A stretch of DNA of 64,000 nt from Sporosarcina globispora (lineage in GTDB: Bacteria > Bacillota > Bacilli > Bacillales > Cytobacillaceae), in assembly GCF_001274725.1 (NCBI RefSeq), contig NZ_LGUF01000007.1, positions 1,221,745-1,285,744 on the forward strand, in the 5' to 3' direction. The notes below the pieces were generated by a model, which saw nothing but the letters and a program-made list of their open reading frames with translations, did no database searches and was not told the DNA's origin. Below, piece by piece: positions 55,968-64,000 of the stretch (within the stretch, counting starts at the first letter, position 1; the number at the start of each line of letters is the position of its first letter). Made by a program: the position numbers and the translations under genes.

Positions 55968-56245
55968 AGTATAATTCCCCTTTTGTCCGTACTGTTTACT
56001 TTCACCGAACTTTATTGACCATTAATTAGTTATCTTAAAAAAGTAAATAATTGATATTAATAACCTCAAACCCATAAAAAGTATAACGAAATTGTGACAA
56101 AATCACAACACATATCAGCAGGAAACTTGACAATATACGACATGAAGTGGTAAATATGTGCACTTTTATAGGAGAGAAATGAAATCCGATTCTTGCAGAA
56201 ATCCTATAAAAAAGGTAGCATTAACAGGGTAGAGAGGTGAAAGAT

Positions 56246-56485
56246 GTGATTAAGCCAATCATTGAGTTTTGCATCAGCAATTTGGCCAGCGGCTCCCAAA
56301 AAGCGCTTGAAACGCTGGAAAAGGATTATGACCTGGATGTCATAGAATATGGCTGTCTTGGCTATTGCGGCAAATGTGCAAGCACTCTATTTGCGCTTGT
56401 AAATGGAGAAGTGGTCATAGGAGAAACACCAGATGAACTGGTTGAAAATATATATCAATATCTGGATGAAAATCCAATGTTTTAA
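56246..56485 (+). CDS. yuzB: YuzB-family protein (DUF1450)
   Basis: A 79-aa protein starting at GTG 56246, 6 nt after AGAGGTG. It has one Cys near the N-terminus ([13 protein letters not shown]) and a cluster [20 protein letters not shown] (~35-45), a four-Cys arrangement reminiscent of thioredoxin-like 2Fe-2S proteins. It matches YuzB in length and context. Metal binding is inferred. Confidence 0.83.
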   Translation: MIKPIIEFCISNLASGSQKALETLEKDYDLDVIEYGCLGYCGKCASTLFALVNGEVVIGETPDELVENIYQYLDENPMF

Positions 56486-56490
56486 TATAG

Positions 56491-56522
56491 AAAAGGAGCG
56501 ATTAAACTTCGCTCCTTTTTTC
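56491..56522 (+). terminator. Terminator of yuzB
   Basis: AAAAGGAGCGA and TCGCTCCTTTT pair around a 7-nt loop, followed by TT. Confidence 0.92.
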
Positions 56523-56701
56523 GTTCTTCAGGTGCCTGCAGCTTTATGTTCTTGTCTCATTTGATACCACCTTTCTCTCGCCAATGTGCAGCTTCTTGAA
56601 AAATTCTATAAATATGTAAAAGCCTCTTAAGTTGAGCACATACCATTAACTGTATATACTATGAATATAGAAGTATCCTTACATTGACAGGAGGGAATAA
56701 C

Positions 56702-57064
56702 GTGGAACAAGTTGTGATTATTACAGAAGCAGCAGCTTTGCATATAAAAGATATGATGAAACAAAATGAGGAAGAAGATGCATTCTTGCGTGTAGCCGTT
56801 AAAGGAGGCGGGTGCAGCGGGCTTTCTTATGGGATGGGCTTTGCGCATGAAGTTGAGGAAGATGATATCCAGTCTGAGCACTATGGCATCCAGGTTCTTG
56901 TCAGCAAGGAAGATGCCCCTATTTTAAAAGGCACGAAAATTGACTACAAACAATCTATGATGGGCGGCGGATTCACCATCGACAATCCTAATGCCATTGC
57001 ATCATGCGGCTGTGGATCTTCTTTCCGTACAGCTGCAAATACAGGTACACCGGAAGAGTGCTAA
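56702..57064 (+). CDS. yutM: A-type Fe-S carrier protein YutM (SufA/ErpA-like)
   Basis: A 120-aa HesB/IscA-family protein with the three cluster-binding Cys: VKGGGCSGLSYGMGF (~38) and SCGCGSSFRTA (~101, 103). It starts with GTG 56702, 5 nt after CAGGAGGG. It would accept clusters from Suf and deliver 4Fe-4S clusters. The C-terminal tail ends in GTPEEC with an additional Cys. Confidence 0.93.
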   Translation: MEQVVIITEAAALHIKDMMKQNEEEDAFLRVAVKGGGCSGLSYGMGFAHEVEEDDIQSEHYGIQVLVSKEDAPILKGTKIDYKQSMMGGGFTIDNPNAIASCGCGSSFRTAANTGTPEEC

Positions 57065-57128
57065 CACCACAGCTAATGAGTTAAATAGCTGCTAGACAGC
57101 CCCTGGTGTAATTTAGTTTAGCTATCTC

Positions 57129-57161
57129 AAAAAGGACGGTCCCCGCAAGGCCGTCCTTTCC
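57129..57161. terminator. Terminator between yutM and yumC
   Basis: AAAGGACGG and CCGTCCTTT form a 9-bp stem with an 11-nt loop between convergent genes; flanking T-runs are short. Confidence 0.75.
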
Positions 57162-57168
57162 TATCTTA

Positions 57169-58167
57169 TTATTTGCCAAACATAGAAGAGCTGTGCATTG
57201 GCTGTACTTTTGCTTTCGGGTCGATGTAAGATTTTGCGTGATTGACTGCAGTTGGCGCTTCACCGAAACCGCAGGCAATAAGCTTTACTTTTCCATCGTA
57301 GGTGCAGATATCGCCCGCAGCATAGATGCCCTCGACATTTGTTTCCATTCTAGAGTTAACAACTATGGAGTTCTTTTCAATTTCAAGTCCCCATTCCTTA
57401 ATTGGTCCAAGGGAGGAAACGAATCCGTAGTTAACGATTACAGCATCAACATCGAAGACCTCTTTTTCTTTTGAAGTAACACCCTCAAGCACGACTTGCC
57501 TGATTCCCTCGCTGTCACCGATTAGTTCTGCAGGCACATAAGGCGTTTTGATTTCGACTTTGGAGTTCTGCAGATTTTCTACGCTGTGCTCATGCGCACG
57601 GAACTTGTCGCGGCGATGAACAATCGTCACTTTTTCAGCGATAGGCTCAAGCATTAAGGCCCAGTCTACTGCCGAATCCCCGCCTCCGAATACAACTACT
57701 TTTTTGCCGGCAAATTGATTTAAATCATCAATGAAATAATGAAGGTTCTTGCCTTCATATTGAGCAGCACTATCAAGTTCAAGACGGCGAGGCTGGAACG
57801 CGCCATTGCCGGCAGTGATGATGATGGTTTTCGAGTAGTGCACTTCTTTATTCGTTGTAAGCTTGAATGTTCCATCAGCCTGTTTCTCTAATTTCTCTAC
57901 CGATTGTTCAAGTGAAACAGTCGGTTCGAATTTAGCCATTTGTTCTTTAAGGTTATCAATTAATTCCTGGGCGCGGACTTTCGGGAAGCCGGCAACATCA
58001 TATATGTATTTTTCAGGATAAAGAGCAGATAATTGTCCCCCAAGCTGCGGCAAGCTTTCAATAATTTTTACTGAAGCTTGTCTCATGCCCCCGTAGAAAG
58101 CAGTGAATAAACCAGTTGGCCCCCCGCCAATAATGGTTATGTCATACACTTTTTGATCTTCTTTCAT
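57169..58167 (-). CDS. yumC: Ferredoxin-NADP+ reductase (TrxB-like), YumC
   Basis: A 332-aa flavoprotein of the thioredoxin reductase-like ferredoxin-NADP reductase class, lacking the TrxB CxxC. FAD motif [20 protein letters not shown] (~10-30), [24 protein letters not shown] motif [17 protein letters not shown] (~160) and [20 protein letters not shown] (~285) are clear. It reduces ferredoxin/flavodoxin with NADPH. Start ATG 58167 has GGGGGGA 6 nt upstream. Confidence 0.93.
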   Translation of the reverse strand: MKEDQKVYDITIIGGGPTGLFTAFYGGMRQASVKIIESLPQLGGQLSALYPEKYIYDVAGFPKVRAQELIDNLKEQMAKFEPTVSLEQSVEKLEKQADGTFKLTTNKEVHYSKTIIITAGNGAFQPRRLELDSAAQYEGKNLHYFIDDLNQFAGKKVVVFGGGDSAVDWALMLEPIAEKVTIVHRRDKFRAHEHSVENLQNSKVEIKTPYVPAELIGDSEGIRQVVLEGVTSKEKEVFDVDAVIVNYGFVSSLGPIKEWGLEIEKNSIVVNSRMETNVEGIYAAGDICTYDGKVKLIACGFGEAPTAVNHAKSYIDPKAKVQPMHSSSMFGK

Positions 58168-58441
58168 GCAATATCCCCCCATGTATGTATTGAAATTCCA
58201 CCCTTAATTCTAACATAAATCGTTTGAAACCTCATCAATCGAGGTAAATATTATGAATAATTGGAAGATTTCAAACGGATACCCTTCAGTAAAACACGTA
58301 TATTCAATAAAGTTTTCCTAAAATTTTTAAGTTTTTCGTCAATTTTTTTAGGCTTGAAAAACTATATGAAGTAGAATAAGATGTAATGGAGGAATAATGT
58401 TAATATTTTATGACAATTTTATTGAGTTTTTTTGAACTAAT
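58168..58441. other. Divergent yumC-ndh intergenic region
   Basis: The 386-bp gap up to ndh is very AT-rich. Besides the Rex-like box it holds no gene that I can support. A TTGAGT at 58418-58423 with a TGAATA-like -10 17 bp downstream, overlapping the Rex box, is a possible ndh promoter. Confidence 0.4.
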
Positions 58442-58459
58442 TCGTGAATAACATCACAA
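58442..58459. promoter_or_regulatory. Rex-like operator upstream of ndh
   Basis: TCGTGAATAACATCACAA matches the Rex consensus TTGTGAAWWWWTTCACAA at most positions, including GTGAA and TCACAA. In B. subtilis Rex represses ndh when NAD+ is high, giving an NADH feedback loop; a similar loop is expected here. Confidence 0.72.
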
Positions 58460-58553
58460 ATTTTTTTTTATGTTTTTTGCTATAAAAAATATAAAGCAGT
58501 GGAAGATAAGAAAAAACATTCGAAAATACTTAAAAAAGGTGGAAGTGATACAC

Positions 58554-59771
58554 TTGAGAAAGCCAAAGATTGTAATCCTCGGTGCAGGCTACGGCGGTTT
58601 GATGGTTGCAACCCGTTTGCAGAAATCTGTAGGAACGAACGAAGCAGAAATCGTTTTAGTGAACAAGAATGACTACCATTATGAAACAACATGGCTGCAT
58701 GAGGCATCAGCAGGAACCCTTCATCACGACCGTGTGCGTTATGAAATAAAAGATGTTATTGACCGCAATAAGGTTGAATTCATTCAGGGAACTGCCCTTG
58801 AAATTAAAGCAGAAGAAAAGAAAGTCATTTTAGAAAACGGGGAAATTGACTACGATTATTTAGTTGTTTCTCTTGGAGCTGAGCCGGAAACATTCGGCAT
58901 CAAAGGACTTAAGGAGCATGCATTTTCAATTGTCAATGTTAATGCAGCGCGTCAGATCCGTGAGCATATTGAATATCAATTTGCTACTTATAATACAGAG
59001 GCTGAGAAAAAAGACGAGCGTCTGGCAATCGTTGTCGGAGGAGCAGGCTTCACGGGCATTGAATTCCTTGGAGAATTGGCAAACCGTATTCCTGAGCTTT
59101 GCAAGGAGTACGATGTGGACTACCACAAAGTGAAAATAATCTGTGTAGAAGCAGCGCCAATGGTACTTCCTGGATTTGATCCTGAGCTTGTTAATTACGC
59201 AGTATCACACTTGGAGAAAAAAGGTGTACAATTCATGATTGGAACAGCGATTAAGGAAGCTACGCCTGAAGGCATCATCGTTGGCAAGGGCGAAGATGAA
59301 GTGGAAGAAATCAAAGCTGCAACTGTTGTCTGGGCTGCAGGTGTACGCGGAAACTCCATTATTGAGAATTCCGGCATCGAAGCAATGCGCGGACGTGTAA
59401 AAGTTCAGCCTGATTTGCGCGCTCCTGGCTATGATAACTTGTTTATCATCGGAGACTGCTCATTAATCATCAATGAAGAAATAAACCGTCCATATCCTCC
59501 TACTGCACAAATTGCTATGCAGCAGGGTGAAGTCTGTGCAAGAAACATTACTGCATTAATCCGCAACAAAACTGAACTGGAAACATTTACTCCAGATATT
59601 AAAGGTACTGTATGTTCTCTTGGTGAACACGATGCCATCGGTATGGCATTCGGCAAGAAAATGGTAGGCACAAAAGCTTCATTCATGAAGAAGATGATCG
59701 ATAACCGCGCTCTTTACATGGTTGGCGGCCCATCACTAGTATTGAAAAAAGGTAAATTCAACGTCCTTTAA
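58554..59771 (+). CDS. ndh: Type II NADH dehydrogenase (NDH-2)
   Basis: A 405-aa single-subunit, non-proton-pumping NADH:menaquinone oxidoreductase closely resembling B. subtilis Ndh (YjlD). FAD motif [18 protein letters not shown] at the start, [23 protein letters not shown] motif [20 protein letters not shown] (~165) and [13 protein letters not shown] (~320). I set TTG 58554 as start, giving [15 protein letters not shown]; the spacing from AGGTGG is long (11 nt), so the start is less certain than the identity. Confidence 0.93.
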   Translation: MRKPKIVILGAGYGGLMVATRLQKSVGTNEAEIVLVNKNDYHYETTWLHEASAGTLHHDRVRYEIKDVIDRNKVEFIQGTALEIKAEEKKVILENGEIDYDYLVVSLGAEPETFGIKGLKEHAFSIVNVNAARQIREHIEYQFATYNTEAEKKDERLAIVVGGAGFTGIEFLGELANRIPELCKEYDVDYHKVKIICVEAAPMVLPGFDPELVNYAVSHLEKKGVQFMIGTAIKEATPEGIIVGKGEDEVEEIKAATVVWAAGVRGNSIIENSGIEAMRGRVKVQPDLRAPGYDNLFIIGDCSLIINEEINRPYPPTAQIAMQQGEVCARNITALIRNKTELETFTPDIKGTVCSLGEHDAIGMAFGKKMVGTKASFMKKMIDNRALYMVGGPSLVLKKGKFNVL

Positions 59772-59797
59772 TAAATCGGCTATCATATTATAGAAAT

Positions 59798-59827
59798 GGG
59801 ATGGACTATAAAGTCTGTCCCTTTTTT
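59798..59827 (+). terminator. Terminator of ndh
   Basis: GGGATGGAC and GTCTGTCCC pair over 9 bp (two G-U) around a 6-nt loop, followed by TTTTTT. Confidence 0.8.
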
Positions 59828-59875
59828 CATGGAGAATTTGTTCGTGATAGAATTAGTTAAAAAGGAGGCTTTCGG

Positions 59876-60367
59876 ATGGGAGTGGAGCATAAACGGGGAA
59901 AGATCTGGCTGGCGGTTTCGGGGCTTGTTATTTCACCTGAAGGTAATTGGCTTGTTGTCAAAAAGAAATACGGCGGCCTTAAAGGCAAATGGTCTCTGCC
60001 TGCCGGGTTTGTCGAGCCAGGCGAAACAGCTGATGAAGCTGCAGTACGTGAAGTGGAAGAGGAGACGGGAGTCAAATGTAAAGTGAAAGGCCTGCTTGGT
60101 CTTCGTACAGGTGTCATAAGAGGTGAAGTCAGTGACAATATGGTCTTGTTTTTGCTTGAAGCAGAGACTGGACAATCGCTAAAAGTACAGGAAAGTGAAC
60201 TTTTTGACGTGCAGTACCGCGATCCGAAAGAGCTGGCAAATGACCCGGATGCATCAGTTCTTTTAAAATACATATTAAATTCTTCTGACTCCTCTGTAAA
60301 ACCATTAATTGACGGCATTAATCCAGGAGATACATTTGGATATACAGCATATAAACTATTTTTATAA
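59876..60367 (+). CDS. NUDIX hydrolase
   Basis: A 163-aa pyrophosphohydrolase with an intact NUDIX box: [20 protein letters not shown] followed by TGV (~42-64), matching Gx5Ex7REUxEExGU. Substrate is probably a nucleoside diphosphate derivative, not determinable here. The N-terminal [20 protein letters not shown] is a normal first strand pair. Ribosome site AAAAGGAGG, 7 nt from ATG 59876. Confidence 0.9.
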   Translation: MGVEHKRGKIWLAVSGLVISPEGNWLVVKKKYGGLKGKWSLPAGFVEPGETADEAAVREVEEETGVKCKVKGLLGLRTGVIRGEVSDNMVLFLLEAETGQSLKVQESELFDVQYRDPKELANDPDASVLLKYILNSSDSSVKPLIDGINPGDTFGYTAYKLFL

Positions 60368-60527
60368 TTTTCTGAAATTTAAAGATAGAACGAGAAATTA
60401 GAAGCAAACAATGCTTGTATGCGTTTCCAACGATAGTTTTTCCTGAAATATGGAGCTTTTCATTTATTCATATCCTTGATATATTATCAGAAAATTCAGT
60501 TGAAAAATTCAAAAGGAGATGAATGAA

Positions 60528-60653
60528 ATGACAGCTAAGAAATATGAAAACAAAGAGTGTATGTATTGTTCAGGTAAAGGCTATTTCCAATTATTATTAG
60601 GCGGATCTGAAACTTGCAGCTGCTGCGGGGGAACAGGAAAGAAAAAGGAATAA
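60528..60653 (+). CDS. yuiA: YuiA-family zinc-finger-like small protein (41 aa)
   Basis: A 41-aa protein with two CxxCxGxG half-motifs (CMYCSGKGYF and CSCCGGTGKK), the DnaJ zinc-centre pattern in miniature. AAGGAGATG lies 7 nt upstream of ATG 60528. Length, motif and position before yuiB agree with B. subtilis YuiA. It may bind one zinc; function unknown. It is below the length most ORF scans keep. Confidence 0.85.
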   Translation: MTAKKYENKECMYCSGKGYFQLLLGGSETCSCCGGTGKKKE

Positions 60654-60658
60654 ACCCA

Positions 60659-60722
60659 AAACTTCGCGGGATGCGAAGTTTTTCTTTTCATTAGCGGGTG
60701 TCCTTGCATACCCGCTTTTCTT
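60659..60722 (+). terminator. Tandem terminators after yuiA
   Basis: The first hairpin pairs AACTTCGC with GCGAAGTT (60660-60680) followed by TTTC. A second pairs AGCGGGT with ACCCGCT (60693-60716) followed by TTTCTT. Confidence 0.85.
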
Positions 60723-60786
60723 ATTGACTCCCTAATCCTCATTAAAGTACACTAAATATTGATGTGCTAAGGGAGGAAACAAGTTC

Positions 60787-61110
60787 ATGCAAATGACGAT
60801 TTTCGTTTTGCCTATTTCGATGCTTCTGTTTTTTGTGCTGTTTTTTGGGATAGGTTTTATACTAAATATGCTGTTAAGAATGTCTTGGATCATGGCCATT
60901 ATTTATCCGATTATTGCCCTCTTTATCATTGATAAAGTCCGTTTTATTGAGTATTTTCAAAACCCGGGGGAATCGTTTTCGAGTCTTGGCGTTGAATTAT
61001 CCAGCCTGGCTCTGGCCGACATCCTCATATTAAGCAGCGGAATGGCAGGGGCCATTGTCGCGGGAATTACAATTAGGCTGCTTCGTAAACAAGGCTATCG
61101 GATGTTTTAA
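60787..61110 (+). CDS. yuiB: Membrane protein YuiB
   Basis: A 107-aa protein with three hydrophobic segments (FVLPISMLLFFVLFFGIGF, IMAIIYPIIALFIID and IVAGITIRLL region) and an extracellular or cytosolic amphipathic stretch between. It matches YuiB by position between yuiA and yuiC and by size. Function unknown. ATG 60787 follows AGGGAGG; a second ATG at 60793 is possible. Confidence 0.75.
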   Translation: MQMTIFVLPISMLLFFVLFFGIGFILNMLLRMSWIMAIIYPIIALFIIDKVRFIEYFQNPGESFSSLGVELSSLALADILILSSGMAGAIVAGITIRLLRKQGYRMF

Positions 61111-61119
61111 ATTAATGAT

Positions 61120-61157
61120 AAAATCTCTGCTGATGGCAGGGATTTTTTATTTTTTTG
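61120..61157 (+). terminator. Terminator of yuiB
   Basis: AATCTCTGC and GCAGGGATT pair (one G-U) around TGATG, followed by TTTTATTTTTTT. Confidence 0.88.
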
Positions 61158-61301
61158 ATTAGTGTGATCAAATCGCCAAATCCTTTGGCATTACTGGCTT
61201 TAACCGTTTTGAAAACGGGAGCTGGAAAGCTTCATCTCCTATAAGTTATGAATATTTCTCTGGAAGATGGGAAATGAATAACTTTGGGAGGAGTGTAATA
61301 G

Positions 61302-62018
61302 ATGAACAAATTAAAAAAATGGATGAAACGTTCAGTAATGTCCGCCTTATTTATAGGTGCATTATTGACAACTTTCCACTCGATTTCTGGAGTGGAAGCA
61401 AGGTCAATTGTTCAGTTGTATGAAAGCGAAGCTGAACATGCTGGCAAAGATGGAAATTCAAAGTTTGATCATACATTAAAATCGGTTGGCGTAGCATTTA
61501 AGTTTTTGAAGCAGGCAGTGAGTCTGGAGTCTAAAATTTCTGCAAGTGAAGCTGTGGCAAGTGAACAGCTGCCAACATTGGAGGAATCGATTGACTGGTC
61601 GCAGTATCAGAAAAAACAGGTAATAGCTACAGGATATACGGCATTTTACGAATCGACAGGCAAAAATCCGGATCATCCATCCTTCGGAGTTACATACTCA
61701 GGAGTAAAAGTGAAAAGAGATTTATACTCTACAGTCGCAGCAGATTTAAATGTTTTTCCGATTGGAACCATTTTGTTTATCCCGGATTATGGATATGGTG
61801 TTGTAGCAGATAAAGGCGGCGCCATTAAAGGGAATAAATTGGATCTCTATTATGAAACCGTGGACGATGTTTATAATAATTGGGGTAAGAAAACGCTCGA
61901 TGTTTACATCGTTGAAATGGGTAATGGAACCCTGACGGAAGAAGATTTAAGGTTACTGAATGAAAATGAATCCATGCAGGTGTTTAGACAGCAATATATT
62001 AGATCTGAGAAAAAATAA
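61302..62018 (+). CDS. yuiC: 3D-domain cell-wall protein YuiC (Sps/MltA-like)
   Basis: A 238-aa exported protein. Signal peptide or anchor at ~13-33 ([19 protein letters not shown]), a linker region, then the 3D domain at ~105-210 with Asp residues in [23 protein letters not shown] and KLDLYYET. The domain is shared with Sps and MltA lytic transglycosylases, so it probably cleaves peptidoglycan glycan strands. Ribosome site GGGAGGAG. Confidence 0.85.
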   Translation: MNKLKKWMKRSVMSALFIGALLTTFHSISGVEARSIVQLYESEAEHAGKDGNSKFDHTLKSVGVAFKFLKQAVSLESKISASEAVASEQLPTLEESIDWSQYQKKQVIATGYTAFYESTGKNPDHPSFGVTYSGVKVKRDLYSTVAADLNVFPIGTILFIPDYGYGVVADKGGAIKGNKLDLYYETVDDVYNNWGKKTLDVYIVEMGNGTLTEEDLRLLNENESMQVFRQQYIRSEKK

Positions 62019-62027
62019 TCAGGAAAA

Positions 62028-62068
62028 GCAGGCAAATCCGCGAAAATTATCGGATTTGCCTTTTAGTT
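62028..62068. terminator. Terminator between yuiC and the BtuF-like gene
   Basis: GGCAAATCCG and CGGATTTGCC form a perfect 10-bp stem with a 10-nt loop followed by TTTTAGTTTT. Confidence 0.9.
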
Positions 62069-62854
62069 TTATAAAATAGAAAATGCCTGCGGATGAATTT
62101 TTTTAGCCAAATTTATGGCTCCTTCAATCAGCCGTGGAGAAGGCCTGCAATACAGCTCTTCTTCCAGAATTAAGATTCTGTTCTGTTTAACTGCTTCCAT
62201 TTCACCCCAGCCTGGACGCTTCAGGACAATTTCCGGATTTACCTTTTCTCTTCTGACACCGACCCATGCGAGGCAGATATAATCCGGCTGCCGGTTCAGC
62301 ACATCTCCCCAGTCAGTCTGGACACTTGCAAGCTCAACATCCTTATATACATTCAATCCTCCGGCAATTTCACTGATTTCCGTAAGCCAATTCACCTTGC
62401 CTGGGGTAAATACAGGCTTGGGCCACCATTCCCAATAGAGGACTGGTTTTTTCTCCATTCCATTGGAGATGCTCTTTAGTTCCACTATTTTTGCCCGAAA
62501 CTTTTGAGCAGCCATAACACCTCTTTCTGGCCTCCCGATTTTTTCAGCAACTGAAATCAGGTCCTGTTCAATATCTGCGAGGCTTTGGGGATTTAGGACA
62601 ATATGTGGAATTTCCCTTTTTTCAAGCTCTGCTACATTCTTTTCCATGCCGGGTACGCTTAGGGAAGCCAGCACAAGATCAGGCTTTAATTCCTCAACTT
62701 TGTCCATATTAATGGACAAGTCGGGGCCCAGCCGGGGAAGCTTGGAAATTTGCTCCGGCCAATCCGAATAATCGTCCACTCCTGCAAGCATATCTGTAAA
62801 TCCCAAGTATTCCACTAATTCTGTATTGCTTGGGCATAAGGAAAGGATCTTCAC
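62069..62854 (-). CDS. BtuF-like cobalamin-binding-type protein without signal peptide
   Basis: A 261-aa protein with the class III periplasmic-binding fold of BtuF (starts MKILSLCPSNTELVEYLGF, then LPRLGPDLSINMDKVEELKP, DLVLASLSVPG). There is no signal peptide or lipobox; the first residues already form the first strand of the fold. No permease or ATPase lies nearby. It is therefore probably cytoplasmic and not a standard ABC receptor. Family members of this kind are common in Bacillus, role unclear. Confidence 0.8.
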   Translation of the reverse strand: MKILSLCPSNTELVEYLGFTDMLAGVDDYSDWPEQISKLPRLGPDLSINMDKVEELKPDLVLASLSVPGMEKNVAELEKREIPHIVLNPQSLADIEQDLISVAEKIGRPERGVMAAQKFRAKIVELKSISNGMEKKPVLYWEWWPKPVFTPGKVNWLTEISEIAGGLNVYKDVELASVQTDWGDVLNRQPDYICLAWVGVRREKVNPEIVLKRPGWGEMEAVKQNRILILEEELYCRPSPRLIEGAINLAKKIHPQAFSIL

Positions 62855-62868
62855 TACATATCACACCT

Positions 62869-63345
62869 TCAGGAAAATAAATAATGGAGTGCTAAAGTCA
62901 ATAGGATTCCAGTCAGGCCGCCAAATAGAACTTCTATCGGCTTATGGCCCAGCAGCTCTTTCAATTCTTTTTGCTTTTCTTGTTCTTCCTTCTTCTGCCA
63001 TGTCTTTGCTTCTTCAACAAATTTATTGAAGTCGGCAACAAGCTGATTTAATACAATCGCCTGTTCTCCGGCCTGCCGGCGCACTCCGGTAGCATCAAAC
63101 ATAGTGATAATGGCAAAAAGGCTTGAGACAGCAAATACAGCGGAGTCCATTCCTGTCTCAAGTGCCACTCCTGTTGAAAGGGCAGTTACCGCAGCTGAGT
63201 GTGAGCTTGGCATTCCGCCGGTGCTTGTCAAAAGGGACCAATCCACTTTTCTGGTGGCAATAAATTGGATGGGCACTTTTACAAATTGGGCAAAGAAGAT
63301 GGCTGCCAAAGCAGACCATAAAGGGAAATTTGTCAATAATTCCAT
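62869..63345 (-). CDS. yuiD: Divergent PAP2-family membrane protein YuiD
   Basis: A 158-aa membrane protein of the DUF212/divergent PAP2 family. LTSTGGMPSSHSAAVTALST (~40-59) is the PAP2-type PSSH motif and FDATGVRRQAGEQA (~83) follows. The central region is charged and cytosolic-looking (KKEEQEKQKELKELL). ATG 63345 lies 5 nt after AGGTGGT. Length is that of B. subtilis YuiD. Phosphatase activity is unproven. Confidence 0.87.
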   Translation of the reverse strand: MELLTNFPLWSALAAIFFAQFVKVPIQFIATRKVDWSLLTSTGGMPSSHSAAVTALSTGVALETGMDSAVFAVSSLFAIITMFDATGVRRQAGEQAIVLNQLVADFNKFVEEAKTWQKKEEQEKQKELKELLGHKPIEVLFGGLTGILLTLALHYLFS

Positions 63346-64000
63346 GTGAGACCACCTTTGAGTTGTATGATACTCCCGCTCAACTGACATAATACAATTC
63401 CAGGGATTACCGAGGTTTCTATTAACTAATATTCTCTAACAGTTTGCTCCTTCCTGCAAGATGCTGCATTTTAAGTTTATGTTAAATGATGCTTTTTTTG
63501 AAAATGGGCGGTTGCTGTCAGGGGAAATAAAAGTAGGCATTCAATAGAGAATCCTTAAAAGTCTCCTTTGTCCCTATTTTCTTTACCCAATAATTAAAAA
63601 ATATACTGATATGAACGAAACTGTCAATGCTCCCTACACAAATTGATTTTGGTTCGGTTTTTGGGCAACTCTAAGAAGAGAAGCGTTTTTTCGGCTTCTT
63701 TGCTTATTAGTTAGGATTCAGCCTTTCAAGGCTAGGGGATCTCCTTCTCAGCTTACTGACTGCTCCTCAATCTCCAAATTGGCTGTCAAGTGCTTTCCTT
63801 GACAGGCAATTTGGAGATTGAGATACTTTTTAAAGCTGAGAATGAATAAATTTCTCCTTTCATATTGATATAAAAAGTTAAGCACACGGCACGAAGGCAA
63901 AAGTCTCAACTGCGGTTAGCACTCTGATATTCGTGGGTTTTCACATTTTATCTTTCCGTATAAAGGAGCTTCCACTAACTTAAAACGTGAGTTAGCCTAC
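63346..64000. other. Gene-free right end of window
   Basis: No ORF with a ribosome site and family resemblance is visible in these 655 bp. They hold the large nested inverted repeat at 63746-63842, a small AGAAG/CTTCT hairpin with T-run (63676-63702), and a CTAACT/AGTTAG inverted repeat at 63975-63995. The stretch probably includes the leader of a gene beyond the window. Confidence 0.5.
63746..63842. repeat. Large nested palindrome (possible MITE or structured RNA)
   Basis: The inner arms CTCAATCTCCAAATTG...CTGTCAAG (63766-63790) and CTTGACAG...CAATTTGGAGATTGAG (63798-63822) are inverted over 25 bp with one unpaired position near the middle and a 7-nt loop. Outer arms TTCTCAGCTT (63746-63755) and AAGCTGAGAA (63833-63842) are also inverted. 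No coding capacity is seen. Confidence 0.75.

Overview
The window is a chromosomal segment of an endospore-forming, low-GC Gram-positive bacterium of the Bacillaceae (a Bacillus, Cytobacillus or Mesobacillus-like organism). The evidence is the set of sporulation and germination genes (three-gene gerA-type operon, CotF-like coat proteins, yunB, lytH, yutC, yutH, yuzL), Bacillus-type regulatory sites (FadR, Fur, Rex, SigB, two S-boxes, one L-box) and gene order. From about 8 kb to the right end the order follows the B. subtilis 168 yus-yur-yun-yut-yum-yui region. I saw no prophage, transposase, CRISPR array, rRNA or tRNA gene.

Layout. 0-4.2 kb: the 3' end of an FtsW/RodA/SpoVE-family gene, then a gerA-type germinant receptor operon on the minus strand. 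4.2-9.5 kb: a Fur-boxed divergent siderophore-iron locus (binding lipoprotein on minus; two permeases, an ATPase, a FhuF-like 2Fe-2S reductase and YusU on plus). 9.5-10.5 kb: two CotF-like coat proteins and tiny yuzL. 10.7-16.4 kb: the fadN-fadA-fadE beta-oxidation operon behind a near-perfect FadR box, with an unusual ~144-bp structured element between fadN and fadA. 16.5-20.7 kb: yusI, gcvH, yusG, yusF, yusE, an MFS transporter and an SCP2-like protein. 20.7-25.3 kb: sulfur metabolism, with S-box-metY and S-box-metNPQ. 25.3-26.2 kb: yurZ and a small gene with an apparent ATT start.

26.4-31.8 kb: the complete sufCDSUB Fe-S assembly operon. 31.9-37.9 kb: DUF72, yunC, HD-GYP, yunB, L-box-lysW and a SigB-type stress gene. 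37.9-40 kb: an NSS transporter with its 35-aa MetS-like partner. 40-50.6 kb: lytH, lipA, yutC, yutD, two small uncharacterised genes, a frameshifted GGDEF-like/EAL gene pair, yutE, a SufR-like cysteine-rich regulator, yutF, pgpA, yutH and a D-2-hydroxyacid dehydrogenase. 50.6-54.1 kb: the hom-thrC-thrB operon. 54.1-60.4 kb: a cluster of Fe-S carriers and flavin oxidoreductases (yutI, yuzD, yutJ, yuzB, yutM, yumC, ndh with a Rex-like box) and a NUDIX hydrolase. 60.5-63.4 kb: yuiA, yuiB, yuiC, a BtuF-like protein without a signal peptide, and yuiD. The last 650 bp hold no convincing gene but contain a large nested inverted repeat.

The genes are mostly core metabolism. Recurring themes are iron and Fe-S metabolism (uptake, suf, NifU and A-type carriers, lipoyl synthase, ferredoxin reductase), sulfur amino acids, fatty-acid degradation and spore biology. 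The least-explained items are the fadN-fadA structured element, the one-base frameshift splitting the EAL protein, the SufR-like regulator, the ATT-start small gene and the terminal palindrome. Family names come from recognition of sequence patterns and gene order; no database search was run.
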